64,000 bases of DNA from Amphirosellinia nigrospora (taxonomy: Eukaryota > Ascomycota > Sordariomycetes > Xylariales > Xylariaceae), in NCBI GenBank assembly GCA_004123355.1, contig SCHM01000002.1:6173569-6237568 (forward strand), written 5' to 3'. How positions within the stretch are numbered: the stretch's first letter is position 1; every line of letters starts with the position of its first letter. Position numbers and translations under genes: made by a program. Shown here in pieces: positions 39,118 to 49,100 of this stretch. Under the pieces are notes generated by a model. That model did not search any database. It saw only the letters and a program-made list of their open reading frames with translations, and had not been told where the DNA came from.

Positions 39118-41014
39118 CGGAAAAAACTTCGTAAAGTTAATAATATATACAAACTATTAAACTAATTATTTAAGTAGCCTTAAATATACGCTATACCCCT
39201 TTAAAATATACTTATTAATTAATAAAAATATTAATAGTTATACAAAAAAACCCGGCAAAAAAACAAATTATAAAAAATAAAGCTAATATTAACATATTAT
39301 AAAAAAACCGAAACAATAGCTTAACTACTTTTAATAACGCTAATTATAATTATAAAACTAAAACTAATTATAAAATATATACTTTATTAAAAAAATTATC
39401 GTAAAATTTAAAAAAATTTATTAATTATATATTAAATTAACTAGCAAAATAAAAAAATAATAAAAACTATAATATCCTTATAAATATAAATATAGCAAGC
39501 ATAAAAAGCCTAAAACTAAAAAGCTTAAATAAAAAGTTTAAAAATAAATATAATAAAGCTTTTAAATTAAAAAAACAAACATTATAAGCTTTAAATAAAA
39601 TAAAAGCTTTAATAAAAAAGCTAAACTTAATAAAAAAAAAAAAAACGTTATTTTAACACTAATATAAAAAAAAGCACTAAAAAAAAACAATAGTTATTAA
39701 GTCCTAATTTAATACTTTTTTTAAAATATATAATTAATTATAAATGCTTTAAATATTATATAATAAAACAAACTATAAAACCGTATATTTTTTAATTAAT
39801 AACTTAAATAGCTTAACTTACTATAATAAATATAATAAGTTTATAATAAAAAATAATCTTTAGTATTAATTACTAAAAAACTTTTTAATAAGCTAAAAAC
39901 TTAAAACTATTAAAATATTTAACGGGTAATTTTAAGTTTTTTAATTTAATATAAACCGAAAAAAATAAATACTACTAATAATAGTTTTAATACCGTTAAA
40001 TAATAATAGATTTAATATTATAAAAATAAATATTATAACGTTTTAAAAACTATAAGTTTTAAATATTTAAAAATAATATAAACTATAAATATAAATATTA
40101 ATATTTATCGAAATTTTAGTTTAAAAATATATAATAGTTATAATTATAAATTTAATATAAACTTTTAAAAAAATAATAATTATTTATTAATTAATATTAA
40201 ATAAAGCATTTTTATATTTTATATTAATTAAATAAACTTAAAATAAAATATTAATATTAATAATATTTAAGTAATAGTTATAGCGTTTATTTTTATTAGT
40301 ATATTTTTTAAATATATTTTATTTATTTTGTTTATAGTTTTATGCTTATTCCGTTATTTATTATATAAAAAATTAAAAAATATATCGAAAATAACGTAGT
40401 TTTTTTATACTTTATAATATTTACGAAAAAATTATAAAAAATTATTAGTATTAATACTAATATAAAGATATTAATTTATATTTAAACATTATAACTTTTA
40501 TTTTTTTATTTATATTTTAAAAATTTTGTTTTATTTTTAACTATTATTAAGTTTAATTATTATTATATATATTATTAACTTATATTAAATAACTTATAAA
40601 GCTTTTATTATTATAGTTTAAGCTATATAAATTAGTTTTTAATATATTTAATTAGTTTATTAAATAAAAAAAATTTAGTTTTTATAATAAGCTAATATTA
40701 TTTAGCTATAAAATAAAGCTAGCTTATAATACCTATTAAAGTTTTATTAATCGCTACTTTAAAGCTATATTATTAAGACCTAATAAAACAATTTAAATAA
40801 TAATAATTTAAAAATAATAATAGCTTAAATAATACTGCCGATTTAAATAATAATAGTTTAATAATTATTTAGTATTTTAGCTTTAATTAATAGTTGTTTA
40901 TTTTTTAAATATTTTTAATATTTCGTTAGAAATTTATTATAATTACGCAGTTTTTTTATTTAATCGCTATATATTCGAAGTTAAGCTACTTTAAAAAAAA
41001 GTTAATAATATTAA
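38401..41014. other. Relic DNA, A-rich to 40.2 kb, no gene
   Basis: The + strand is A-rich from about 38450 to 40200 and then T-rich. A 37-nt pyrimidine-only run lies at 39082-39118. At 40790-40870 a loose AATAATAGTTTAAATAATAAT repeat is visible. No gene or ends can be defined. Confidence 0.4.
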
Positions 41015-41700
41015 ACGCTATAGCTATAGTAAATTTAATAAGCGTAAGCAAACTTACTTTAAAAAACTTATTTTAAAAGATTTACTTTATAAAAATATTA
41101 GTAAGGTTAAGCGCTATAACTATAATAAACTTAGTAGGCGTAGATAAACTTACCCTAGAAAACTTACTTTAAAAGATTTATTTTAAAAAAAACCTATTTA
41201 AAACTTATTTTAAAAGACTTACTTTATAAAGATATTAGTAAGGTTAAATATATTAAAATTAAAAGGCTAATAATTTTAATAGCTAAGTATTTCGCCTTAT
41301 ATATATTATATATATAAAGTATTATTTTAATATTTTATATTTAAACTTATTTTTTTATTTAATTAATATAAACTTATTTATTAATACTTATAATCTTAAT
41401 AAAGCGTTATAGCTATAGTAAACTTAATAAGCGTAGATAAACTTATTCCGAAAAACTTATTTTAGAAAATTTACTTTAAAAAAAACCTACTTTAGAAAAC
41501 TTACCCTAAAAGACCTACCTTATAAAAATATTAATAGGGTTAAACGCTATAGCTATAATAAACTTAGTAAGCGTAGATAAACTACCTTAGAGGATTTACC
41601 CTAAAAAATTTACCCTAAAAGATTTATTTTAAAAGATTTATTTTAGAAAACTTACCTTAAAAAACCTACCTTAAAAGACCTACTTTAAAAAACCTACCCC
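41015..41700 (+). repeat. 14-bp array with ordered higher units, interrupted
   Basis: Short units of the type CTTACCCTAAAAGA (about 14 bp) alternate with a longer spacer starting (A/G)CG(C/T)TATAGCTATA. The spacer occurs at 41015, 41111, 41404 and 41544. Units keep CC and AGG words. Between 41248 and 41399 the array is interrupted by a foreign 152-bp sequence. The short units resemble those of the 12-bp array at 19.24 kb (shared AAAACTTA(C/T)CCTAAAAG), but the period differs. Confidence 0.8.
41248..41399 (+). mobile_element. 152-bp insertion in the 14-bp array, TAA duplication
   Basis: The array spacer reads GGTTAA then CGCTATA in the intact units near 41106 and 41539. Here the same junction is split by 152 bp, with TAA on each side (41245-41247 and 41400-41402), as expected of an insertion with a 3-bp target duplication. 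The inserted sequence contains AGCTAAGTATTTCGCCTTATA and has an inverted partner at 44420-44583. No clear terminal inverted repeats are seen, so it could be a MITE with worn ends, a SINE or another short element. Confidence 0.65.
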
Positions 41701-42041
41701 TTAGTTAGCACTACTATTTATTATCCCAAACTATAACCTAAATAACTCCGCGAAAAAAAAAGCCATAATTATATATTTAATATTATTTAATAGCCACTTA
41801 AAAACTATTAAATAAACCCAAATATATTAATATATAATAAATATTCGTTAAAAAAACTAGGTTATAAAATTAACTTCTTTATATAAAATTAAAACCTTTT
41901 TAAAAATACTAAACTTTATAAAAAAACCCTTTATATAAATTTTAGTATTAAATAATTTTTAAAGGTTTAATAAATCTTAGTAATAGTTTAATATATAAAT
42001 AAAAGTGGCTTAGTAAGTACGTTATTTTATATAAAAAAATA
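41701..42041. other. Less-mutated DNA with a 77-bp hairpin
   Basis: CA words survive (TAGCACTAC, TATCCCAAAC, AGCCACTT, AACCCAAAT), so RIP is light here. At 41892-41968 an imperfect hairpin has AAACCTTTTTAAAAA and TACTAAA arms matched by TTTAGTA and TTTTTAAAGGTTT. It may be a tiny inverted-repeat element. No gene is visible. Confidence 0.5.
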
Positions 42042-42178
42042 AGGTAAAAATTTTCTTTAAATTAAATCTTTAATTTTTTTAGAACTTATGAAAATATAGG
42101 TTTTATAAGTTATATTAACTTATTTACTATATAAATCTTTTTTCAGAAATAGCTTAGCTAGACAGAAAATTTTTACCT
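42042..42178. mobile_element. MITE, Tc1/mariner type, 137 bp
   Basis: Exact 15-bp terminal inverted repeats: AGGTAAAAATTTTCT at 42042-42056 and its complement AGAAAATTTTTACCT at 42164-42178. Both ends are flanked by TA (42040-42041 and 42179-42180), the duplication typical of the Tc1/mariner superfamily. The 107-bp interior has no coding capacity, fitting a non-autonomous element that relied on a transposase encoded elsewhere. It keeps CA and TG (TTTCAG, ACAGAAAA, TATGAAAA), so either it is young or it is too short to have been mutated by RIP. The superfamily call rests on the TA flanks and TIR form only. Confidence 0.8.
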
Positions 42179-42180
42179 TA

Positions 42181-42420
42181 TATTTTAAAGCTAAATAAAG
42201 TTAATAAATATATAAAAAAACCGACCGTTTAAACCAAATAAATCTAATAATAAAGCTATTTTAATAAGTTTTAAAATATATTAAAGCTATTTTAAATAGT
42301 TTTTTTTAGTTTAGCCTATTAAACTTTATATTATTATAGGGCTTACGTACGCTAATTTTTATTATTTTTATTATTATTTCTGTTAAGTTTGTTTAATTAA
42401 GTTATACATTATATATTATA
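42181..42420. other. Short spacer between the MITE and the 106-bp array
   Basis: Moderately mutated DNA with AAAACCGACCG, GGGCTTACG and CTGTTAAG words. Nothing recognisable. Confidence 0.4.
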
Positions 42421-42905
42421 GCCCGCTAATAGTTATTGCTAATATTAAGTTATATACTACTAAGCTTATAAGTTTAACTATACTTTATAAACTTATTTTT
42501 ATATATTTTTATGCGCTATATATTATAGCTTGCTAGTAGTTTTTACTAGTTTTAAGTTATACGTTATTAAGCTTATAAGCTTAATTATACTTTATAAACT
42601 TATTTTTATATAGTTTATTATAATAATATATCTTTATACACTACGTATTATAGCTTGCTAATAATTATTGCTAGCTTTAAATTATACGCTATTAAGCTTA
42701 TAAGCTTAACTATACTTTGTAAACTTATTTTTATATATTTTATATGCTACGTATTATAGCCCGCTAATAATTTTTGCTAGCTTTAAGTTATACGCTATAA
42801 GGTTTATAGCTTAACTATATTTTTTTAGTATATATTAATACCCGCTAGCAGTTTTTATTAGCTTAAATAATATGCTATTAGCTTATAAGCTTAACTATAC
42901 TTTTG
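42421..42905 (+). repeat. ~106-bp tandem array, five copies
   Basis: Each unit begins GC(C/T)(C/T)GCTA(A/G)(T/C)A, passes through a TTATTGCTA or TTTTTACTAG stretch, then AAGCTTATAAG(T/C)TTAA and TATACTTT(A/G)TAAACTTATTTTTATATA. Unit starts are at 42421, 42528, 42653 and 42759, with a shortened fifth near 42840. Periods are 107, 125 and 106 bp, then about 81 bp. The copies keep TG and GC words and differ mostly by transitions. Confidence 0.85.
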
Positions 42906-42906
42906 T

Positions 42907-43071
42907 TAAAAGTATTTTTATTAATTATAAATAAAAATAAAATATTATAAATAATAAATATAGTACTAAAACTTAAATTAAGTTAAAAATAGCTAGCACT
43001 TAGTTTATACAGCAAGTATTATACTACTTTAGCCGGGATAAAAGGGCTGCTGCTTTTTTTCTACCGGGGGC
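42907..43071 (+). repeat. 165-bp direct repeat, copy 1
   Basis: Copy 1 of a pair 390 bp apart (the other at 43297-43461). Shared landmarks are TTTTTATTAATTATAAATAA, AGCCGGG(A/G)TAAAA, and GC(T/C)GCTTTTTTTC near the right end. It contains ATAAAAGGGCTG at 43038-43049, identical to a 12-bp word in the terminal repeat of the element at 45.84 kb (45920-45931), and both are followed closely by a GGGGCTA word. It may be a solo or fragmentary terminal repeat of a related family, or a simple segmental duplication. Confidence 0.65.
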
Positions 43072-43296
43072 TAATAAGCTATTAAAAGCTAGTGGGCTTT
43101 TTAAGGGTATTATCCGGCTTTTTGCTTTAATATAGCTAGGGCTATTTAAGCTATTATAGCTTTTTTGTTTTATAGTTAAACGTTAATATACTATTAGCTA
43201 CTATATATTATATAAAAATATTCGGAAATATAAATATTTTATAGTAAAAAAATGCTTAATAATTTATTAAATATTAATTAATACGATAATATTTAT

Positions 43297-43461
43297 TAAA
43301 AGTGTTTTTATTAATTATAAATAAAAATAATATATTATAAGTAATAAATATAATAAAAACTTAATTTAAGTTTAAAAATAGTTAGTATTTAGTTTGTATG
43401 GCGGGTATTTTATTATTATAGCCGGGGTAAAAAAGTTGCCGCTTTTTTTCCCGAGCTATAT
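43297..43461 (+). repeat. 165-bp direct repeat, copy 2
   Basis: Partner of 42907-43071 at a 390-bp offset in the same orientation. It carries GTATGGCGGG where copy 1 has ATACAGCAAG, so the two copies were mutated independently. The 225 bp between the copies holds AGCTAGTGGGC and TATCCGGC words but no open frame. Confidence 0.65.
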
Positions 43462-44419
43462 TTCTAAATATAATTTAGGCTTTTATAAACGCTTTATTAC
43501 GGCATTTAGATTTTTTTATTTTTTAAATTTATAGTTATTTATTAGTTTTGTTTATTTTTTATAAGTAAATTTTGGCGTATTTATTATTAGTCCGGCTTAA
43601 TAAATAATGCCCCTTTTTAGCTGCGCTTTAAGGCTAATTTTTATAGCTGTTATTTAAAAAGAGTTATTTATTTTAAGGCGAACAATTAGTTAATAAGTAT
43701 TAGTATTATTATAAATAAGGAAAAAGATTAAAATATAAAGTATTAAAACTTTTTTTTATTAGTTTTAAACTGTTTTAATAAAAAAAAGCCGGACTTTTAA
43801 AAGGTTATTTTTTAGCTATTATATAAATTTTTTTTATCAAAATTATAAATAGTATAAAAATTAGTTTGTTTAATGTTTAGTTAACATAAACAATTATTAA
43901 AACTAAAGACCTTATTATAAACTTGAGTAAAAGGTTATTATAAGCTTTTTAGCTTTGTTTTAGTTAAAATTAGTTTAATTTTTTATAAGGATAATTATTA
44001 GGTTTATTGCTTTTTAACGCGGGTTGTTAATAATAAAAAACCTTTAATTATATAATAAATACTATTATAAAATATATTAATATAATAAAAAACTACATAA
44101 TTATATTATAGTATATAAGAAGTATAAAAAATCCTACTTTTTTTCTTTTTTTTTTCTTTTTTTTTTTTTTTCTTTTTAAAAACGTTTTTACTTTTTATTT
44201 TTAAAGCCGGCTTAACCGCCTTTATTAAAAAAAAATTTTACTTAGAATTTTTTTTTACTAAGGGTTAAATAAATTATATTAAATTAAGATAATTAAAAAA
44301 TAAATATAAATTAAAGCAAAAACTACTTTATAAACAGTGCTCGAGATTTATTATAAAGTAAATATTACAAAGTAAGCGTAGCTAAATTAGCTTAGCTAGT
44401 GGACGTTAACTATGTTATA
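43462..44419. other. Less-mutated DNA with a 40-nt polypyrimidine run
   Basis: TG and CA words are fairly common (TTTTGGCG, AATGCCCC, TTAACATAAACAA, AAACTTGAGT, CAGTGCTCGAG). A 40-nt pyrimidine-only tract lies at 44138-44177. No reading frame of useful length and no structured RNA could be recognised. Confidence 0.45.
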
Positions 44420-44583
44420 ATTATAAGTATTAATAAGTAAATTATATATTAATTAAGTAAAAAAAACAAGTTTAAGTATAAGGTACTAAGGTAATACTTT
44501 AATATATATAATAAATATATATAAGGCGAAATACTTAGCTATTAAAATTACTAGCTTTTTAATTTTAATAATAAATTATAACC
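44420..44583 (-). mobile_element. Inverted partner of the 152-bp inserted element
   Basis: The reverse complement of this stretch aligns with 41242-41394: AAAATTAAAA(A/G)GCTA, then ATTTTAATAGCTAAGTATTT, CGCCTTATATATAT, AAAGTATTA, TTAAACTT and TTATTAATACTTATAAT in the same order. It is slightly longer (about 164 bp) through small indels. Together the two copies bracket a 3-kb region in inverted orientation, but since one copy clearly sits inside an array, they are better read as two insertions of a short element than as the ends of one large transposon. Confidence 0.7.
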
Positions 44584-45837
44584 AACTTTTTTATAAATAT
44601 ATTTAAGCAAAAATATAATAATAATATTAATATATATAAATAAAAATATAAGCTTAAAAGTATAAAAATAATAATAAATAAGGACTATATTTATGTATTT
44701 AAATTTAAATAGGAAAAATATTACGTATATATTATTAATATTTATTAAACTTTAGTAAAAGATTTATATTAATAACTTTTTAATATATATTTTAAAAAGT
44801 ATTATAATATTAGTTATAAAAAATTTTAACGCTTATTATTTTAAATAGTTATTAGTTAGGATTAAAATTAATAATAATTTTTATATTTTTAAAAAATTTT
44901 ATTATATTAATTATAAGCTTAGCGATTTTTCGGCGAAAAAAAGCAGAATAAATAGTAATAATTATAGATTTAAGCAAATTATACGTTGTTATACCTTTTT
45001 ATTTTTTAGTTTATAGCCTTAAAAATGCGCAGTTTATATAAATATCGCTTTTAAATTAGCGGTATTATTTAATATATATAAAGTTATTTAGTAAATAATA
45101 TATATATAAACTTATAAATAACTACCGATTATAAAATAATTTAAAATAAACTTATAAGTTTATAAGTTTTTTACGCTTAATATATTAGTTGTATTTATAA
45201 TAGTAGCCCTACTAGAAAAAATATTTATAACTTAAAAAGGGCTGTTTTTTATTCGGCCTTATTTTCTATGGCGATATTTAATAGTTTACGTTTATAAATA
45301 ATAAAAATAAAAATTTTTATTAGCTAAAACTAAAATATATATTAATATTATTAAAACAAAAAAAAAGCGAAAAAAAAATATATATAACGTTTAATTAAAA
45401 ATTTAAAAATTTAGTAATTAAGGTAAAAAGCTATAAATAGCGTAAAGCTAAAAATAATTATATTAATATTAAAATTTTTGTTTTAATAGTTAATAAAAAA
45501 TTTTTTTTAATTTTATAAAGAATTTTTATATAAATATTTAAAAAACTAATAATAAATTAAAAAATAAAATATTTTATATTTGCTAGTTTTATTTAAGCGC
45601 TATAAAAAAAAAAAATTTTTTTTTAAAATATTTATGTTTGCTAGTTTTATTTTAAATATTATAAAGAAAAAAAAATTTTTAAAAATATTTTATATTTATT
45701 AGTTTTATTTTAAGCGTTAAACTTTTATTAAAAATATTAGGTTTAATTAAGCTGTAATACTAGTTTATATATATACTATTTTTGTTTATTTTTAGTTTAG
45801 ATTTTTTTTTTTTTTAAGCTTTAGTTTTATATTATTA
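44584..45837. other. Relic DNA before the LTR element
   Basis: Saturated, A-rich to about 45500. Between 45520 and 45740 the phrase TTTTATATTTGCTAGTTTTATTT recurs loosely three times, about 75-95 bp apart, suggesting another decayed tandem array. No gene. Confidence 0.4.
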
Positions 45838-46003
45838 TGTAAAGGGTTATAGCTTTAAGGTTAAGAAATATTATTTTTAATTGCGATAAAAAAGAGAAAA
45901 TTTGTGCGCGCTAGCGTGTATAAAAGGGCTGTTATATAGTGGCTCCGGCTCGGGGCTAGAGTTATAACCTAGGTTATAGGCTTATTAGCTTGGTTAACCT
46001 ATA
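45838..46003. repeat. Left long terminal repeat
   Basis: This is the less mutated of the two ends. It keeps CGCGCTAGCG, GGCTCCGGCTCGGGGC and a perfect 16-bp palindrome TATAACCTAGGTTATA. A TATAAAAGG word at 45919-45927 could be the core promoter if the element was read in the + direction. Confidence 0.75.
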
Positions 46004-46086
46004 ATATTATTTTTTTTTTATTTGCTTGTAAGCGTAAATATAGCTAATAGGGCGCAAAAAATAATTTTTTAGGTTTTATTTAATAA

Positions 46087-46140
46087 TATATTATTGTTTA
46101 TATTGCTTGCTTATTAATATTATTGTTTATATTGCTTTTG
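46087..46140 (+). repeat. 29-bp duplication inside the LTR element
   Basis: The phrase TTATTGTTTATATTGCTT occurs at 46091 and again at 46120. It lies near the left end of the element and retains TG, unlike most of the interior. Confidence 0.6.
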
Positions 46141-49100
46141 TTTAACTATATAAAAAAAGAGGTTTTTTTTTAGCTTTTTTTTTTTTTTTTTTTTTTAATT
46201 TATTATTTTTATAAGTTTTACTATTTTTAAGCGTTTAGTTTATAATTAAATACGAGCTATTTTTTACTTATATTAAAGCAATAAAAGGCTGTTTATTTTT
46301 AATATATTTTAAGTAAATATATATTTTAAACCGGTATAATTACTAATTAACTGCTTGTTAGCTGTTTTTGCTCCGCTTTTATTTTGTTTTTGCTTTTATT
46401 TTAAAAGAAAAACTAATTATTATAAGCTTAAATAGTTTTTTTTCGGTTTATAAGCTATTTTTATTTATTTAATAAGCTTAAGATTTTTTATACTATAAAA
46501 TAGCTATTTAGCTATTTTTATTTATTTAATATTATTTATAATAATATATAGTATATTTTTATTTAGCTAAAGATTTTTGGCTTTTTATATTAACGCTAAA
46601 AATAAATAGCGGTTTGTTTAATATTTTTTAACTATTTTTAAGCTTTATTTTTTTAGAACTGTTTTTTTTTATTAACGCGCTATTAAGTACTAATAAACGC
46701 TATAGCGCTTGCGCTAGCCCGGGTAAAAAGTTAAGATATATATATATTTTTATAAATATTTTATGCTTATTTTTGTTTTTTATACTAATAAGTAGTTTTA
46801 TAGCTGTTTTATATATTAATATAGTTAAAGCTTTTAATAAATTATATAATATTATATATAGTTATAATAGTAAAAATATAAAAATATTAATACGTTATAT
46901 TAGCTTAATATTTGCTAATTTTTTGTTTAAATATTATTATAACCTAAAAAGTTATCGGCATGTTTGTTATATAAATTATAAGTTTTTATAGCTTTAAAGC
47001 TGCTTTTTTTTATTAATAAATAGTTTAAGCGTTAAAAAGAAACTTTTAGTTTTATATTTATTATTTTTTATAAAATAATAGTTAATATTTATAAATAAAT
47101 AACTTATTATAAACTAAAAAATAAATAAGTATTTATAAGCTATTAATAATATTTTTTGTTTTATTAAGTATATATTATAAAATATGTTTATTTTTGCTTA
47201 AAAGTATTAGTTTTTTTAAAAGTTATTTTAAGCTTGTTTTTCTGGTTAAAATTCCTGTTTAACGAAAAGGCAATATAAAAAATGCTTTTAAGCTGCGCGT
47301 TATAGTATTAGTTAGCGCTTTTAATAATAATAGCGCTACGGATAAAAATATTAATATAAAATTAATTAGTAGTTTTATTTTATTTTATATAAGTTTTTAA
47401 TAGTTTTTTATTTATTTTTAATAGAATAGTTTAAGCTTTTTATAGTTTAAATTTAGTTAATACGGCTGTTTTTTTTTTGCGAACTATTTGTTTTTTTTTT
47501 ATTTTTAAATAAAATAAACTAATTTATTATTAATTAAAATAAAAAAAAATAAATAAAATAAATAAAAAAAATAAATAATATATTTTATATATTTATTATA
47601 ATATTTAGCTAATAAATTATTATTCGGTTATTTTTTGGTTATTTTTTAGTATTTTTTAAAAGTATATTTTAAAAATATTTTATTTTATTATTTAGTAGCG
47701 CGGGCTTTTTTTTTTTTGCTATTAGTTTAATATATTATTTATAGCTTTATAGTAACGTTTAAATAGTTTTAACGCTTTTATTTTTTCGAAATTATAAATT
47801 AGCTTTTATATAAGTTATTAATAACTTTTTTATTTTTAGGATTTATTAATAAACTAAGCTTTTTTTGTTTTTTTTACGCTTTTTTTGTTTAAAATATATT
47901 TTTTATTTAATATTTATTTTATTTAAATATTATTAAAGTTAAACGTTTAAGTTTAGTTATAAAAATAAAAAGTTAATAGTAGTTTATTATAATAAATCGA
48001 TAAAAATAAATATATTTTTTAATATTAAGTTTATTATATATAAACTAATAATTTTAATAATTTATATTTAAAATATAATTAGGCTAACTTTTAAAAAGCT
48101 AGTTTATATAATATTTTTTAATTTAGCTATATTTAATTATTTATTTGTAATATTTAGCGGAAAATCGTTTAATATTAGCTATTTTTTTTATTTTTTATTA
48201 CGCTATTATTATTATTATTTAAACGAACTATTAAATATTTTATAATTTTTAAACGAAAGTTTTTACTAAAGCTTTTAGCTTGTAAATAAGTATAAATAAA
48301 TATTTTATTTATTTTATAAGTTCGGTATAATATTTATATTATATAAAAAAAGTTTAGCTTTATAATAATAAGTTTTTATTATTAATTATAAATATTATTT
48401 TTAAAAGCAAGTTTTTTTAATCGAATATATATAAGCTATAAAAATATAAAAATAAGCTAATATTTTTTAGTTCGTTTGTTTTTTTTTTATTTATTTTTTA
48501 AGTAATAATTATATTTAATTTTTATTTAATACTAATTAATTTATATAGTTATTGCTAAAATTTTTATTTAGTTTAATTTTTAATTATTTATAATATTTTT
48601 AAAAAATTTATAAAAACGTTAAAAATAATTAATAAACTATTTAATATATTTTTTACGTTTTTAAGTTTATTATTTTTATTATAACTATTTTATTTAGTTT
48701 TCCGTAATAATTATTATAAAAAATAAATTATTTTTATTTTTTATTAATAAATCCGTTATAAAGTTTATTAATAGTTCGCTTTAAACCGTTTTAGTATTAA
48801 TAAAAGTTTAAAAAGTTTTTGTTTTTTATATTTTTAAACGTTTTTTTCTATATATATTATAATTATTAATAAAATATATTATTTAATATATTTCCGGCTA
48901 AAAATAGCTTTTTAATAAAATAGCTAAAGTATTATTACGTTTTAAATAACTGGCTAGTAATAAAATTAATAGTTTTAAATTAAGCCGGTTTAAAATAGCT
49001 TTTATTTTAATATTTATATTTAGCTTTTAATATTTAAATAAGTTATTAATTCCGATTTTATATTTAAATATTAATATATTAAAAAGTTTTTTTTATTTTA

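Noticed and set aside
46773-46991. 72-codon ATG frame inside the LTR element
   Set aside because: It lies in a decayed retroelement on the strand judged antisense, is low in complexity and matches no motif; treated as chance.
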